Shown here piece by piece: positions 35,111 through 43,161 of a DNA stretch of 48,094 bases. Origin of the DNA: a candidate division WWE3 bacterium GW2011_GWC2_41_23 (GTDB lineage: Bacteria; Patescibacteriota; WWE3; UBA101185; UBA10185); contig LCBB01000012.1 of NCBI GenBank assembly GCA_000996895.1, positions 1 through 48,094 of the forward strand, read 5' to 3'. The position numbers and the translations under genes are program-made. A model generated the notes under the pieces. It was not told where the DNA came from. It did not search any database and saw only the letters and a list, made by a program, of their open reading frames with translations. Position 1 is the first letter of the stretch; each line of letters starts with the position of its first letter.

Positions 35111-35129
35111 TTGGCTGGGGGACAGGGAT
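35111..35129 (-). repeat. 19-bp exact duplicate of the tRNA-Gln 3' end
   Basis: tggctgggggacagggatt at 35111-35129 equals 35264-35282. Confidence 0.9.
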
Positions 35130-35263
35130 TTGGTCACGCATAAAATTCTGCTGAATTTTTGCTCGACCCCGGCTCGGCGCCGTCGCGCCTGCGCCATTCA
35201 AATCCTCTAATTCCTCAATCTATAAAATTTGTCCACCACCACAAGGGTGTTGATCAAATTTCA

Positions 35264-35337
35264 TGGCTGGGGGACAGGGATTCGAACCCCAATTTTTGCA
35301 TCCAGAGTGCAAAGTCCTACCATTAGACGATCCCCCA
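35264..35337 (-). tRNA. tRNA-Gln (anticodon CTG), CCA encoded
   Basis: TGGGGGA...TTGCA-CTCTGGA-TGCAA...GGGGTTCGAATCCC...TCCCCCA-G-CCA. Confidence 0.92.
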
Positions 35338-35491
35338 ATAGAGCGGTTATTGCCTGAAACCGCCATTATTGAAACATAAGCCCGTCCGGTAAACTATAAC
35401 CGGCCAGCCCAACAATACCCGAACCGTCCTTCCCAATAACATCCGAAATCTTTTCGTTGTCGTATTGACCGCAATGAGATAAAATCAACCT

Positions 35492-36061
35492 ATGATAAGC
35501 ACGCAACATAAGGAGCAAAGGGTAGCCGTTTTTGTAGACGTTCAGAACATGTACTATTCCGCTAAGAATTTGTACGGGGCAAAGGTTGATTTCAGCAAGG
35601 TTTTAAGCGTGGGTGTAGGTCCCAGGCGTTTGGTCAGAGCTTTCACTTACGTTATAAGAGCGGACGTCGGCGCCGAGCGCGAATTTTTCGAAGCTCTCCA
35701 CAAAATCGGTTATGAAGTAAGAGAAAAAGAACTTCAGATATTCTACGGAGGTTCCAAAAAGGGCGATTGGGACGTCGGGCTTTGTATGGACGCCGTCAGA
35801 TTAATTCCTAAAATAGACGCGATGGTTTTAGTTTCAGGTGACGGAGATTACACCGACCTTTTGGAATATGCGAGAAGCCAGGGTGTCCGCACCGAAGTAA
35901 TTGCCTTTAGTAAGACAGGTTCAAGCAGACTGTTCGGGACCGCCGATCAGACCACGGATATGTGTGAGGCTCCCGAGAAATTTTTAATCGGAAAATCCAA
36001 GTTCACTTTGTTGAACGGATTTAACTCACCTGCAAATGCCAACACTCCAGCAAAAAATTAA
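35492..36061 (+). CDS. NYN/LabA-like (DUF88) PIN-fold protein
   Basis: 'RVAVFVDVQNMYYSAKNLYG', 'KGDWDVGLCMDAVRLIPKIDAMVLVSGDGDYTDLLEYARSQGVRTEV'. Confidence 0.92.
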   Translation: MISTQHKEQRVAVFVDVQNMYYSAKNLYGAKVDFSKVLSVGVGPRRLVRAFTYVIRADVGAEREFFEALHKIGYEVREKELQIFYGGSKKGDWDVGLCMDAVRLIPKIDAMVLVSGDGDYTDLLEYARSQGVRTEVIAFSKTGSSRLFGTADQTTDMCEAPEKFLIGKSKFTLLNGFNSPANANTPAKN

Positions 36062-37793
36062 AGACCTGGCTTTTTCTTCAGTGTCCAAGAGAATTCTTTT
36101 CTTCGTGTACTTTCTGTTGCTTGTCGCAACCTTTTATCATATCTATTACGCCAAAAGAATCATTCCGGGGGTAACGGTTGGAGATGTGTCTTTAGGCGGG
36201 AAGAATTTAGCTCAAGCCCAAAGTGCGTTAGAAGCCCGCGAAAAAACTTTGGACAAGAAAGTTACGCTCAAGTACGATGGAAAAGAATACGCCGTGAAAG
36301 CCGAAGATATCGATCTCACTTACGATTGGGAAGGAACTGTTTTACGGGCGTTTGAAATAGGACGAACCGGTAATATTCTACGTGATTCAAAAGATAAAAT
36401 TGCAGGTTTGGTAAAAAATCTGAGTATTCCTGCATACCACGACCACTCTGACGAAAAATTAATTAGTGTACTTTCCGAGGCTAAAAGTTTGTTTAATGTT
36501 ATCGCTCAGAACGCCGGTGTAAAAATGGAAAAAGGGAAGTTGGTCGTGACTCCTGAAAGTGAAGGTAAAAAAGTTTTAGATGATGCATCACACACGACTG
36601 TCATCCAGGCTTTTGACAATTTAAGTTTCGGAGACAAAGAACTTCCCGGCAAAAAAATAGTTCCGAAGATTTCCACAGCCGAAGTTACCGCGTTGTTGCC
36701 TCAGGCAGAAAAAATTATAAACAACGAGATTACGGTTAAAGATGGGAGCAAGACCTGGAAATTAACATCGGAACAGCTTTTAGGATACATAACTTTTCAG
36801 AGAGATAAAGAAAAAAATCACGTTGAGATAGATATATTAAAGCCCCGACTAGAGGCTTTTGTAGAGGAATTAGAGCAGGAAGTAAATCAACTTCCGCGTG
36901 GCCAGGTTACAAGTATGAACAGTAATAAAGTAACTGGGTTTGTATTAAGCAAAGAGGGCAGTGAGGTAGATAGAGAAAAATTTATCGCCGCCTTCCGCGA
37001 CGCTTATTTTAATTCGAAAAGCAGTATAGAGATTCCGAAATCTTCAGTTTCCGGACCTTTGGATAAAGATAAGTACGGAATACTTGAATTACTGGGGGAA
37101 GGCAAGTCTACTTACAAAGGCTCTGCGGCAGGTCGTATACATAATCTAACTTTGGCGGCCGAAAGGGCGAGCGGAGTTTTAGTCGCTCCGGGGGCAATAT
37201 ATTCTCTGAACAATTCCGTAGGAGAAATTGATGCGAAAACAGGTTATGACATTGCTTACATAATTAAAGATGGAAGAACTGTATTAGGCTCGGGTGGAGG
37301 AGTTTGCCAAACTTCTACCACTTTGTTCAGAGCGGTTTTGAATACCGGATTGCCCATCGTGATGAGATACCCTCATGCATACCGCGTCAGTTACTACGAG
37401 CAGGATCAGCCGGTCGGTTTTGACGCCGCAATTTATCAACCCTCATGGGATTTAAGATTTAAAAACGATACGGACAATTATATTCTCGTGCAAGCGGAAG
37501 CGGATATTGCAAGTTACGCTTTGAAATTCCAAATATTCGGGACACCCGACGGCAGAAAAGTTGCCGTTACTGAGCCGGTAGTTTCCAATCAAAGTCCTCC
37601 TCCCCCGGCTTTGTACCAGGATGATCCTACGCTGGCAAAGGGTGTTACAAAACAAGTTGATTTTCCTGCTTGGGGAGCGAAGGTGACCTATTCCAGAACC
37701 GTTACCAGGGGGGATGAAGAGTTGTTCGTGGATAATTTTGAGAGTAGGTATCAACCTTGGCGCGCGGTGTATTTAGTGGGAACGAAAGAATAG
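36036..37793 (+). CDS. VanW family protein with peptidoglycan-binding-like domains
   Basis: TM, 'IPGVTVGDVSLGGKNLAQAQSAL', 'GAIYSLNNSVGEIDAKTGY...GGGVCQTSTTLFRAVLNTGLPIVMRYPHAYRVSYY'. Confidence 0.93.
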   Translation: MPTLQQKIKDLAFSSVSKRILFFVYFLLLVATFYHIYYAKRIIPGVTVGDVSLGGKNLAQAQSALEAREKTLDKKVTLKYDGKEYAVKAEDIDLTYDWEGTVLRAFEIGRTGNILRDSKDKIAGLVKNLSIPAYHDHSDEKLISVLSEAKSLFNVIAQNAGVKMEKGKLVVTPESEGKKVLDDASHTTVIQAFDNLSFGDKELPGKKIVPKISTAEVTALLPQAEKIINNEITVKDGSKTWKLTSEQLLGYITFQRDKEKNHVEIDILKPRLEAFVEELEQEVNQLPRGQVTSMNSNKVTGFVLSKEGSEVDREKFIAAFRDAYFNSKSSIEIPKSSVSGPLDKDKYGILELLGEGKSTYKGSAAGRIHNLTLAAERASGVLVAPGAIYSLNNSVGEIDAKTGYDIAYIIKDGRTVLGSGGGVCQTSTTLFRAVLNTGLPIVMRYPHAYRVSYYEQDQPVGFDAAIYQPSWDLRFKNDTDNYILVQAEADIASYALKFQIFGTPDGRKVAVTEPVVSNQSPPPPALYQDDPTLAKGVTKQVDFPAWGAKVTYSRTVTRGDEELFVDNFESRYQPWRAVYLVGTKE

Positions 37794-37796
37794 AAA

Positions 37797-38213
37797 TTAG
37801 CGCCTAGACATCTTCAAACTAACAATTGTATATTCATCGTCCGGCTGTTTTGTTACCGTTATTGTAGCTAACAAATCCTGATCATTATAAGTTGTAACGT
37901 AAATTCCATCTTCTCTTCTATCCGACTCCGGTGTCCAGTTTTTATCACTGAAAACATTTTGGTAGAAAGCCATCACTTCTTCCGGTGATTTTTTCGTTTG
38001 AAAAGTTGTTTGATGCGAGTCAAGAGTTCTGCTCGAACAAATTATTTCCGAGCTTATGGGCATAGGAAGATCCGATTCTTGTGAAACTTTCGCGCCTTTA
38101 ACGTCTCCGTTTTGAATTTTGGGATTATACTGGGCAAAACCGGCGTAACTTCCGGCAAAGGCAAATATTAGTACTGCAAGTATAGGTATCAACTTTTTAA
38201 AATCTCCGGGCAT
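37797..38213 (-). CDS. Membrane-anchored/secreted hypothetical protein
   Basis: N-terminal TM; 'TTFQTKKSPEEVMAFYQNVFSDKNWTPE'. Confidence 0.6.
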   Translation of the reverse strand: MPGDFKKLIPILAVLIFAFAGSYAGFAQYNPKIQNGDVKGAKVSQESDLPMPISSEIICSSRTLDSHQTTFQTKKSPEEVMAFYQNVFSDKNWTPESDRREDGIYVTTYNDQDLLATITVTKQPDDEYTIVSLKMSRR

Positions 38214-38330
38214 TTTGTAACCTTATTATACACGATTTTAGAGGGCGGTTTAGCGCAAGGTGTTAGTCAAAAAGCAGTTTTGTTGGTAGAATTTGTGGGA
38301 TTTGTGCTGGGTATTGCCTGCCGGATGCTT

Positions 38331-38405
38331 GGCCCCATCGTCTAACGGCTAGGACGGCGGATTCTCATTCCGTAAATCGGGGTTCGATTCCCCGTGGGGT
38401 CACCA
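38331..38405 (+). tRNA. tRNA-Glu (anticodon CTC), CCA encoded
   Basis: GGCCCCATCGTCTAACGGCTAGGACGGCGGATTCTCATTCCGTAAATCGGGGTTCGATTCCCCGTGGGGTCACCA. Confidence 0.95.
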
Positions 38406-38414
38406 GTAAGGATA

Positions 38415-38930
38415 TCACTCAATCTCAGGCGTAAGGTCCGTTACTCCCATCAGTTTCCTCCGCCTGTCCTCCCGCTCATCCTGTTCCCGCTCCAACCGTG
38501 CCATCCAGCCTTCGCGGGGACTTCTTTTAACCCGCACTTTTTTTGGTGCTAACTCAGCTTCAGGCTTTGCTTTTCCGTGAAGAATTAAGTCCAATACTTC
38601 AGCCGGATATTTTTCTTTGGCGGCAAGATATTTCTCGTATGTTTCGAGCATTTCGTCTTCTGTTTTTATTTTATCGGGGGGATGCGAGAGAGTGTCGTTA
38701 TCCGCAACCCATTTCTGTGCAGCCTTTACCGCAACATCCATGTGGCTGAACGGTTCTCGTCCCCTTTCCTTATTTAGCTCTTCTTCAGCCTGCAAAACGT
38801 ATTTTGCTCTGATTATATTTATTCTTGGAAGGGGCTCTGTCGCAGGTGCTTCGGGTGTCGCGTCCGCAATAGATGTGACCTCTTCCTTTGACGCGTTATT
38901 ATCTTCCGACTTATCCGGAAATGCTTCCAT
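38415..38930 (-). CDS. Hypothetical protein
   Basis: Track frame extends to 39050 and overlaps the upstream gene; probable start MEAFPDK at 38930. Confidence 0.5.
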   Translation of the reverse strand: MEAFPDKSEDNNASKEEVTSIADATPEAPATEPLPRINIIRAKYVLQAEEELNKERGREPFSHMDVAVKAAQKWVADNDTLSHPPDKIKTEDEMLETYEKYLAAKEKYPAEVLDLILHGKAKPEAELAPKKVRVKRSPREGWMARLEREQDEREDRRRKLMGVTDLTPEIE

Positions 38931-38947
38931 CTGAGTGTAAATTTCGC

Positions 38948-39868
38948 TCACAATGTTTGAACCGGTTTCGATCGTTTGCGTATTATTTTTTTGATAATTA
39001 CGAATACCGCGACCGCTCCTAAAATTATCGGCAAATAAACGGCAAGCCAAATTGCGAATGAACCGATATCCTGCAATGTTCCTAACATAGACCTGACCGC
39101 TTGTTTAAATATAACCTGAGGTCTCCACGACTGTGCGGGGGTGTAGGGTAATCCAAGTTCGTCGGTTGAAACATAGATAGTGAGTTTACTTGTCTTGGTC
39201 GTCCCATCCATATATTGCAGTTGTCCTTTGTACGAATCGATCTGGTCTTGGATTTGGTTTAAAGCTTGTTGGACAGTCAACATTTCGTTTACAGTAGTGG
39301 CTTTTTCCAGTATCGCTAACATTCGAGATCTTTGTGCTTCCAAATCTCCCAGACGTCTTTCGATATCCACGTACTGATCCGTAACATCGTGTCCGTCAAC
39401 GTTTTCGGATACAACTTTCACGGCGATACCCCGGAGATATTTAGACATCTCTTCTACTTTCTCCGAAGGAACTCTCAGTTGAAGAATAGCAGTTTCTCCG
39501 TACTCTGTTCTGTTGATGTTGGTGTTTACCATGTAACCTGCCATCTGAAGTGTTTTTTCCTTTATCATTTCAACCGTTCCGGTTACGTCTTTTACGAGTA
39601 ACGAGAAATTAGAATTGACGACTACTTTTCTGTTTGTGATGTCAGGTTGTGGGGTAGCTTCACGGGTATATTTGTAATTGCCGTCGCTTAACTCCATCAG
39701 TGGAGCAGCACCGTATGAATCTACCGCGTAGCTTTCGTTTACTCCCATCATAGTGTTACCGCCCAACAGAGTTCTCGGGATTGAATTTATTACCCACCAC
39801 CCGGCGCCAATTAAAAGGAGAGTGAGAAGCTTGTTTCTTTTTATCCAATCTATAATTTTATTTATCAT
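38948..39868 (-). CDS. DUF4349 domain protein
   Basis: 'NRKVVVNSNFSLLVKDVTGTVEMIKEKTLQMAGYMVNTNI', 'DVTDQYVDIERRLGDLEAQRSRMLAILEKA', C-terminal TM. Confidence 0.88.
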   Translation of the reverse strand: MINKIIDWIKRNKLLTLLLIGAGWWVINSIPRTLLGGNTMMGVNESYAVDSYGAAPLMELSDGNYKYTREATPQPDITNRKVVVNSNFSLLVKDVTGTVEMIKEKTLQMAGYMVNTNINRTEYGETAILQLRVPSEKVEEMSKYLRGIAVKVVSENVDGHDVTDQYVDIERRLGDLEAQRSRMLAILEKATTVNEMLTVQQALNQIQDQIDSYKGQLQYMDGTTKTSKLTIYVSTDELGLPYTPAQSWRPQVIFKQAVRSMLGTLQDIGSFAIWLAVYLPIILGAVAVFVIIKKIIRKRSKPVQTL

Positions 39869-39920
39869 AGGTTAATATTCTTACCGTGAGGTTTTTGTGT
39901 CAAGGCGCCGAAGCAAGTTT

Positions 39921-40214
39921 TTACAGCCACTTCTTTTTAGGCAAATCTTTCACACGTTCTACGGGAGTGGTTTTATTCTTTTTAATAATCTTTTTCCTGG
40001 GTTTTTTAGTAAGATGCTCGATTTCTTTTAATGTGGCAAATATTCTTGCCGTAATAAGTTGTTCTTGTGAAACCCAGTAGTCATAGGCAAAATTTTCTCT
40101 CAGGTCTTTGTTTTCTTCAGCTGCCAGACCTTTCTCAAAGGTAGCTTCCTCAAGTTTTTTGCGTTGCTCAGAAAGGCGTTCTCTTAAATGGTCGACCTTT
40201 TCCTCTTTGTTCAT
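39921..40214 (-). CDS. Small helical hypothetical protein
   Basis: MNKEEKVDHLRERLSEQRKKLEEATFEKG...; revised start follows -10 TAAAAT by 7 nt. Confidence 0.55.
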   Translation of the reverse strand: MNKEEKVDHLRERLSEQRKKLEEATFEKGLAAEENKDLRENFAYDYWVSQEQLITARIFATLKEIEHLTKKPRKKIIKKNKTTPVERVKDLPKKKWL

Positions 40215-40245
40215 AAAGGGAATTTTAGCATGTAAACGTATCTTT

Positions 40246-40971
40246 TTAGAGATGTTTGAAGTTGTGGAGAACAATGCCTGCCGCAATGCTGAGGTTCAGA
40301 GAATCTATATCAGTAGAGAAGTTTATTTTAATATTTTCACCCAGCGCCAGTTCTTTTGCCGAGAACCCTGAAGATTCACTTCCAAATACGAAGGAGCATT
40401 TTTCAGGATCAGAGACTTTTTTCTGCGCTAATTCTTCCAAAGTAACTGTCCCTTTTGGGGTAAACAAATATAGTTGCCTATTGTACTTGCCTGCGTAATC
40501 TTCTAACTTATCGAAATATTCAAAATTTATTGCAAACACACTTCCCATCGATGCCCGGATAACTTTCGGGTCGAATATATCTACGGCAGGGCGAATCAGC
40601 GCAAGGTTCTTATACCCGAACGCGTGCATTGTCCTTATAATTGTGCCTAGATTTCCCATATTCTCAGGATTAGTCAGGACGACGTGGGATTTATTGTCGG
40701 ACAGCGGTGTTACATATTTAGAAAATCTCGCCCCCGCGTAGACGTTTTCTTTTCCGGAAAGTCTCATCAGAACTTTTTGTCCCTCCTCGATTCTTACATT
40801 GTGTTTATTAGCAAGTTTGATTATTTCTTTAACCCCGAGGTTATTTTGTCCTTTGGGGTTGATAAAAACCTCGATAATGCTTTCAGGTTTGTATTTGAAC
40901 AGTTCGATTGTAGGGTAAACACCCAGGCAATAGGAGTTCGATTGATTTTTGTCGTAGTTTCTTAATTTCAC
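40246..40971 (-). CDS. SpoU/TrmH-family RNA 2'-O-methyltransferase
   Basis: 'VVLTNPENMGNLGTIIRTMHAFGYKNLALI', 'RASMGSVFAI', 'SFVFGSESSGFS', 'DSLNLSIAAGIVLHNF'. Confidence 0.92.
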   Translation of the reverse strand: MKLRNYDKNQSNSYCLGVYPTIELFKYKPESIIEVFINPKGQNNLGVKEIIKLANKHNVRIEEGQKVLMRLSGKENVYAGARFSKYVTPLSDNKSHVVLTNPENMGNLGTIIRTMHAFGYKNLALIRPAVDIFDPKVIRASMGSVFAINFEYFDKLEDYAGKYNRQLYLFTPKGTVTLEELAQKKVSDPEKCSFVFGSESSGFSAKELALGENIKINFSTDIDSLNLSIAAGIVLHNFKHL

Positions 40972-42161
40972 TGCCTGAACTTGATCGAACTGAGTATATT
41001 ATCGATTGTTGTCTTAAATTCCGGGCTTCCTTCTTTTACGCCTATCAATATGACTTGGGGCTCTCCTTTAGAACTGGTCGTATTCACAAAGATGTAATAA
41101 GCATCTTTCCAGCTATAACCTGTTATTTTCACGGCAGACTCTCCATTATATGTATATCTTTCTTCAATTCCTTTCGGGGGATATCCTTTAGCGGCAAAGA
41201 AGTCATCTGACATTTTGTTAATTTCGGTTTGTAGCGCACTCTCAAAAGTCGCCTCTTTAGTTATTTGTTTGACTGCAATAATTACCCCGGCCTCTTTTTG
41301 ATTTTCCTCACACATAGAAAGTATTACCCGGTAGGTAGTTTCTGTAGGCATGGGTATCGAGCAGTTATTTACAAGATGAGATGGATACTCGAACGCGACC
41401 CCACTTTGGGCGTCTAATACTGATTTAAGAAACTCAGTAATCTCAAATCTTTGTGGAAGTAAAGTTATTGTATTGATTATTCCAATAGTAGTCGTTTCGT
41501 ATTGTTGCCTGAAACCTATGTCTCCCTTGAAGAATCTTGAGACCTCGAAAAATTTACCACCGAAACTAATGTAGTAGTTTCTGTAGTAGCCGTTGCAGTA
41601 GTCAATTTGATAATAAAGAGAATCATACTGACCCATCTTACCGGCGCCAATACCTGAGTAAATTGCTGATTCGGGGCATACGGTTCTCATCGCTTCCAAT
41701 CTGGTCGCGGCGAATTGATTTAGATCTCTAATCTTTGTGGAGAAAACGGTAATCGTTACTTTGTATCCTTCAAGAAATTCGAAATTGTTGTCTTTCGAAT
41801 ACAACACCTCAATTTTACCCTCACCCTTTTCTGTGTCGAAAGACTCCGTCAATTTTGTTTCAACAGGATATCTGAAGGAAATTTGTAAAGTTGTGTTGGA
41901 ATACTCTTTTTCTGTTTCCGGATTTTCTTCAGGAGTGATTACGACCGGTATCTCTGCCGGAGGGTTGGAAACGAAACGTACCCGGTCCTGTATCATTTCT
42001 TTGCGGATTTTTAAGGCAAACACCGTTAACGCTATAAGCGCAGAGAGCGCCACTATAGCAATGGCGACCTTCTTAATAAAATTTCTTTTGTGATGAAGAA
42101 TAATTTCTTCTTTTTGTTGGATGCTGAGATTTTCAAATTCCGGGCTGTTTATTTTTTCCAT
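40968..42161 (-). CDS. Membrane-anchored hypothetical protein
   Basis: N-terminal TM 'KKVAIAIVALSALIALTVFALKI' and two possibly related extracytoplasmic segments. Confidence 0.6.
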   Translation of the reverse strand: MEKINSPEFENLSIQQKEEIILHHKRNFIKKVAIAIVALSALIALTVFALKIRKEMIQDRVRFVSNPPAEIPVVITPEENPETEKEYSNTTLQISFRYPVETKLTESFDTEKGEGKIEVLYSKDNNFEFLEGYKVTITVFSTKIRDLNQFAATRLEAMRTVCPESAIYSGIGAGKMGQYDSLYYQIDYCNGYYRNYYISFGGKFFEVSRFFKGDIGFRQQYETTTIGIINTITLLPQRFEITEFLKSVLDAQSGVAFEYPSHLVNNCSIPMPTETTYRVILSMCEENQKEAGVIIAVKQITKEATFESALQTEINKMSDDFFAAKGYPPKGIEERYTYNGESAVKITGYSWKDAYYIFVNTTSSKGEPQVILIGVKEGSPEFKTTIDNILSSIKFRQ

Positions 42162-42203
42162 GATATGTAAATGATATCACTTCATGAATTGTCATTGTAA
42201 ATG

Positions 42204-42232
42204 TTGACAAATGTCTCAAATAAATATGTAAT
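42204..42232 (+). promoter_or_regulatory. Promoter for H1-like peptide transcript
   Basis: TTGACA (42204-42209), 17-nt spacer, TGTAAT (42227-42232). Confidence 0.65.
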
Positions 42233-42286
42233 TAAAGTGTAATGAATGGAAATAAATTTATTTCTGTCCAATAATTATTTTTCTTT

Positions 42287-42310
42287 AGAACACACTATGA
42301 AGTGTGTTCT
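42287..42310 (+). promoter_or_regulatory. Perfect 10-bp hairpin in leader of H1-like peptide gene
   Basis: AGAACACACT-ATGA-AGTGTGTTCT. Confidence 0.75.
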
Positions 42311-42338
42311 GATTTTATTTTGTAGGAGGTGATCTTTG

Positions 42339-42437
42339 ATGCCAGTAAAGAAAAAAGCAAAGAAAGTTGCAAAGAAAGTCGTAAAGAAAGCAAAGAAAAC
42401 CGTTAAGAGAAAAGCGAGAAAAGCAAAGAGGAAGTAA
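42339..42437 (+). CDS. 32-aa histone H1/AlgP-tail-like Lys/Ala/Val peptide
   Basis: Strong SD taggaggtgat then ATG; MPVKKKAKKVAKKVVKKAKKTVKRKARKAKRK. Confidence 0.72.
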   Translation: MPVKKKAKKVAKKVVKKAKKTVKRKARKAKRK

Positions 42438-42508
42438 TAGTCTTCCGGTAGGAAGTAATTATCCTCTGTGCGGAGGGAGAAACTGCCCTCAATTAACGAA
42501 AATTCTTT

Positions 42509-42547
42509 TCGAAAGTGGCTTCGCAAATCGGAGCCGCTTTCTTTTTG
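42509..42547 (+). terminator. Intrinsic terminator
   Basis: GAAAGTGGCT...AGCCGCTTTC followed by TTTTTG. Confidence 0.8.
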
Positions 42548-42573
42548 TAAGCGTAATTTTTAGTTTGAAATTT

Positions 42574-43161
42574 TTAGAGACCCAGCATTCCGGAATTTTT
42601 TTTCATTGAGCTTAGAGTCATCGAAACGAAATCATTTAAACTTACACCCAGTTTCTGCTCACATTGAGAAATTTGTTCGCGGTCTACTTGTTTTGCGAAT
42701 TCTTTTTGCTTAAATTTTTTCAGAACCGAATCGACCGTGACCTGCTCGAGTTTCTTTTCGGGCATAACTAAAGCCACCGCGACAATAAAGCCCGTAAGCT
42801 CGTCGCAACACTCTAAAGTCCATTCCAGACGGGTCTCAGGCTCCCGAAGCTTAGTTGTTTTTGAATTGTGCGAACGGAAAACTTCTAAAAGATCGGGTTC
42901 GACTTCGTAATTTTCGAGCCACTCGAGAAGTTCGATTGTGTGTCTGTCCGGGCTGTCTTTTGTTATTTCCCAGTCGGCGTCATGAAGTATGCCTGCAATT
43001 TCCCACTGCTCTTTGGTAAGTTTTCCGGAAGTGGGGAAAAAATCGTAAAAATCTGCCAACACCTTTCCGACCGCATAACAGTGCCTTCTTAAATTTTCAT
43101 TTTTCATTTTTTCGTGAAGGAGATTTAACGCCTCGGATTTGTTTAATTCTTTTTTATACAT
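42574..43161 (-). CDS. HD-domain protein
   Basis: 'RRHCYAVGKVLADF', 'WEIAGILHDADWEI', 'FRSHNSK'. Confidence 0.82.
   Translation of the reverse strand: MYKKELNKSEALNLLHEKMKNENLRRHCYAVGKVLADFYDFFPTSGKLTKEQWEIAGILHDADWEITKDSPDRHTIELLEWLENYEVEPDLLEVFRSHNSKTTKLREPETRLEWTLECCDELTGFIVAVALVMPEKKLEQVTVDSVLKKFKQKEFAKQVDREQISQCEQKLGVSLNDFVSMTLSSMKKNSGMLGL

Noticed and set aside
35366-35509. Minus-strand 47-aa frame '...SDVIGKDGSGIVGLAGYSLPDGLMFQ*' between tRNA-Gln and the NYN gene
   Set aside because: Protein-like composition suggested a gene remnant, but it overlaps the NYN start codon and its promoter and the frame continues only as antisense; not enough support to call a pseudogene.
42275-42526. 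Minus-strand 83-aa ORF across the H1-like gene (FLLTVFFAFFTTFFATFFAFF)
   Set aside because: It is the antisense of the Lys/Ala-rich peptide gene plus terminator sequence; the plus strand has promoter, strong SD and terminator.
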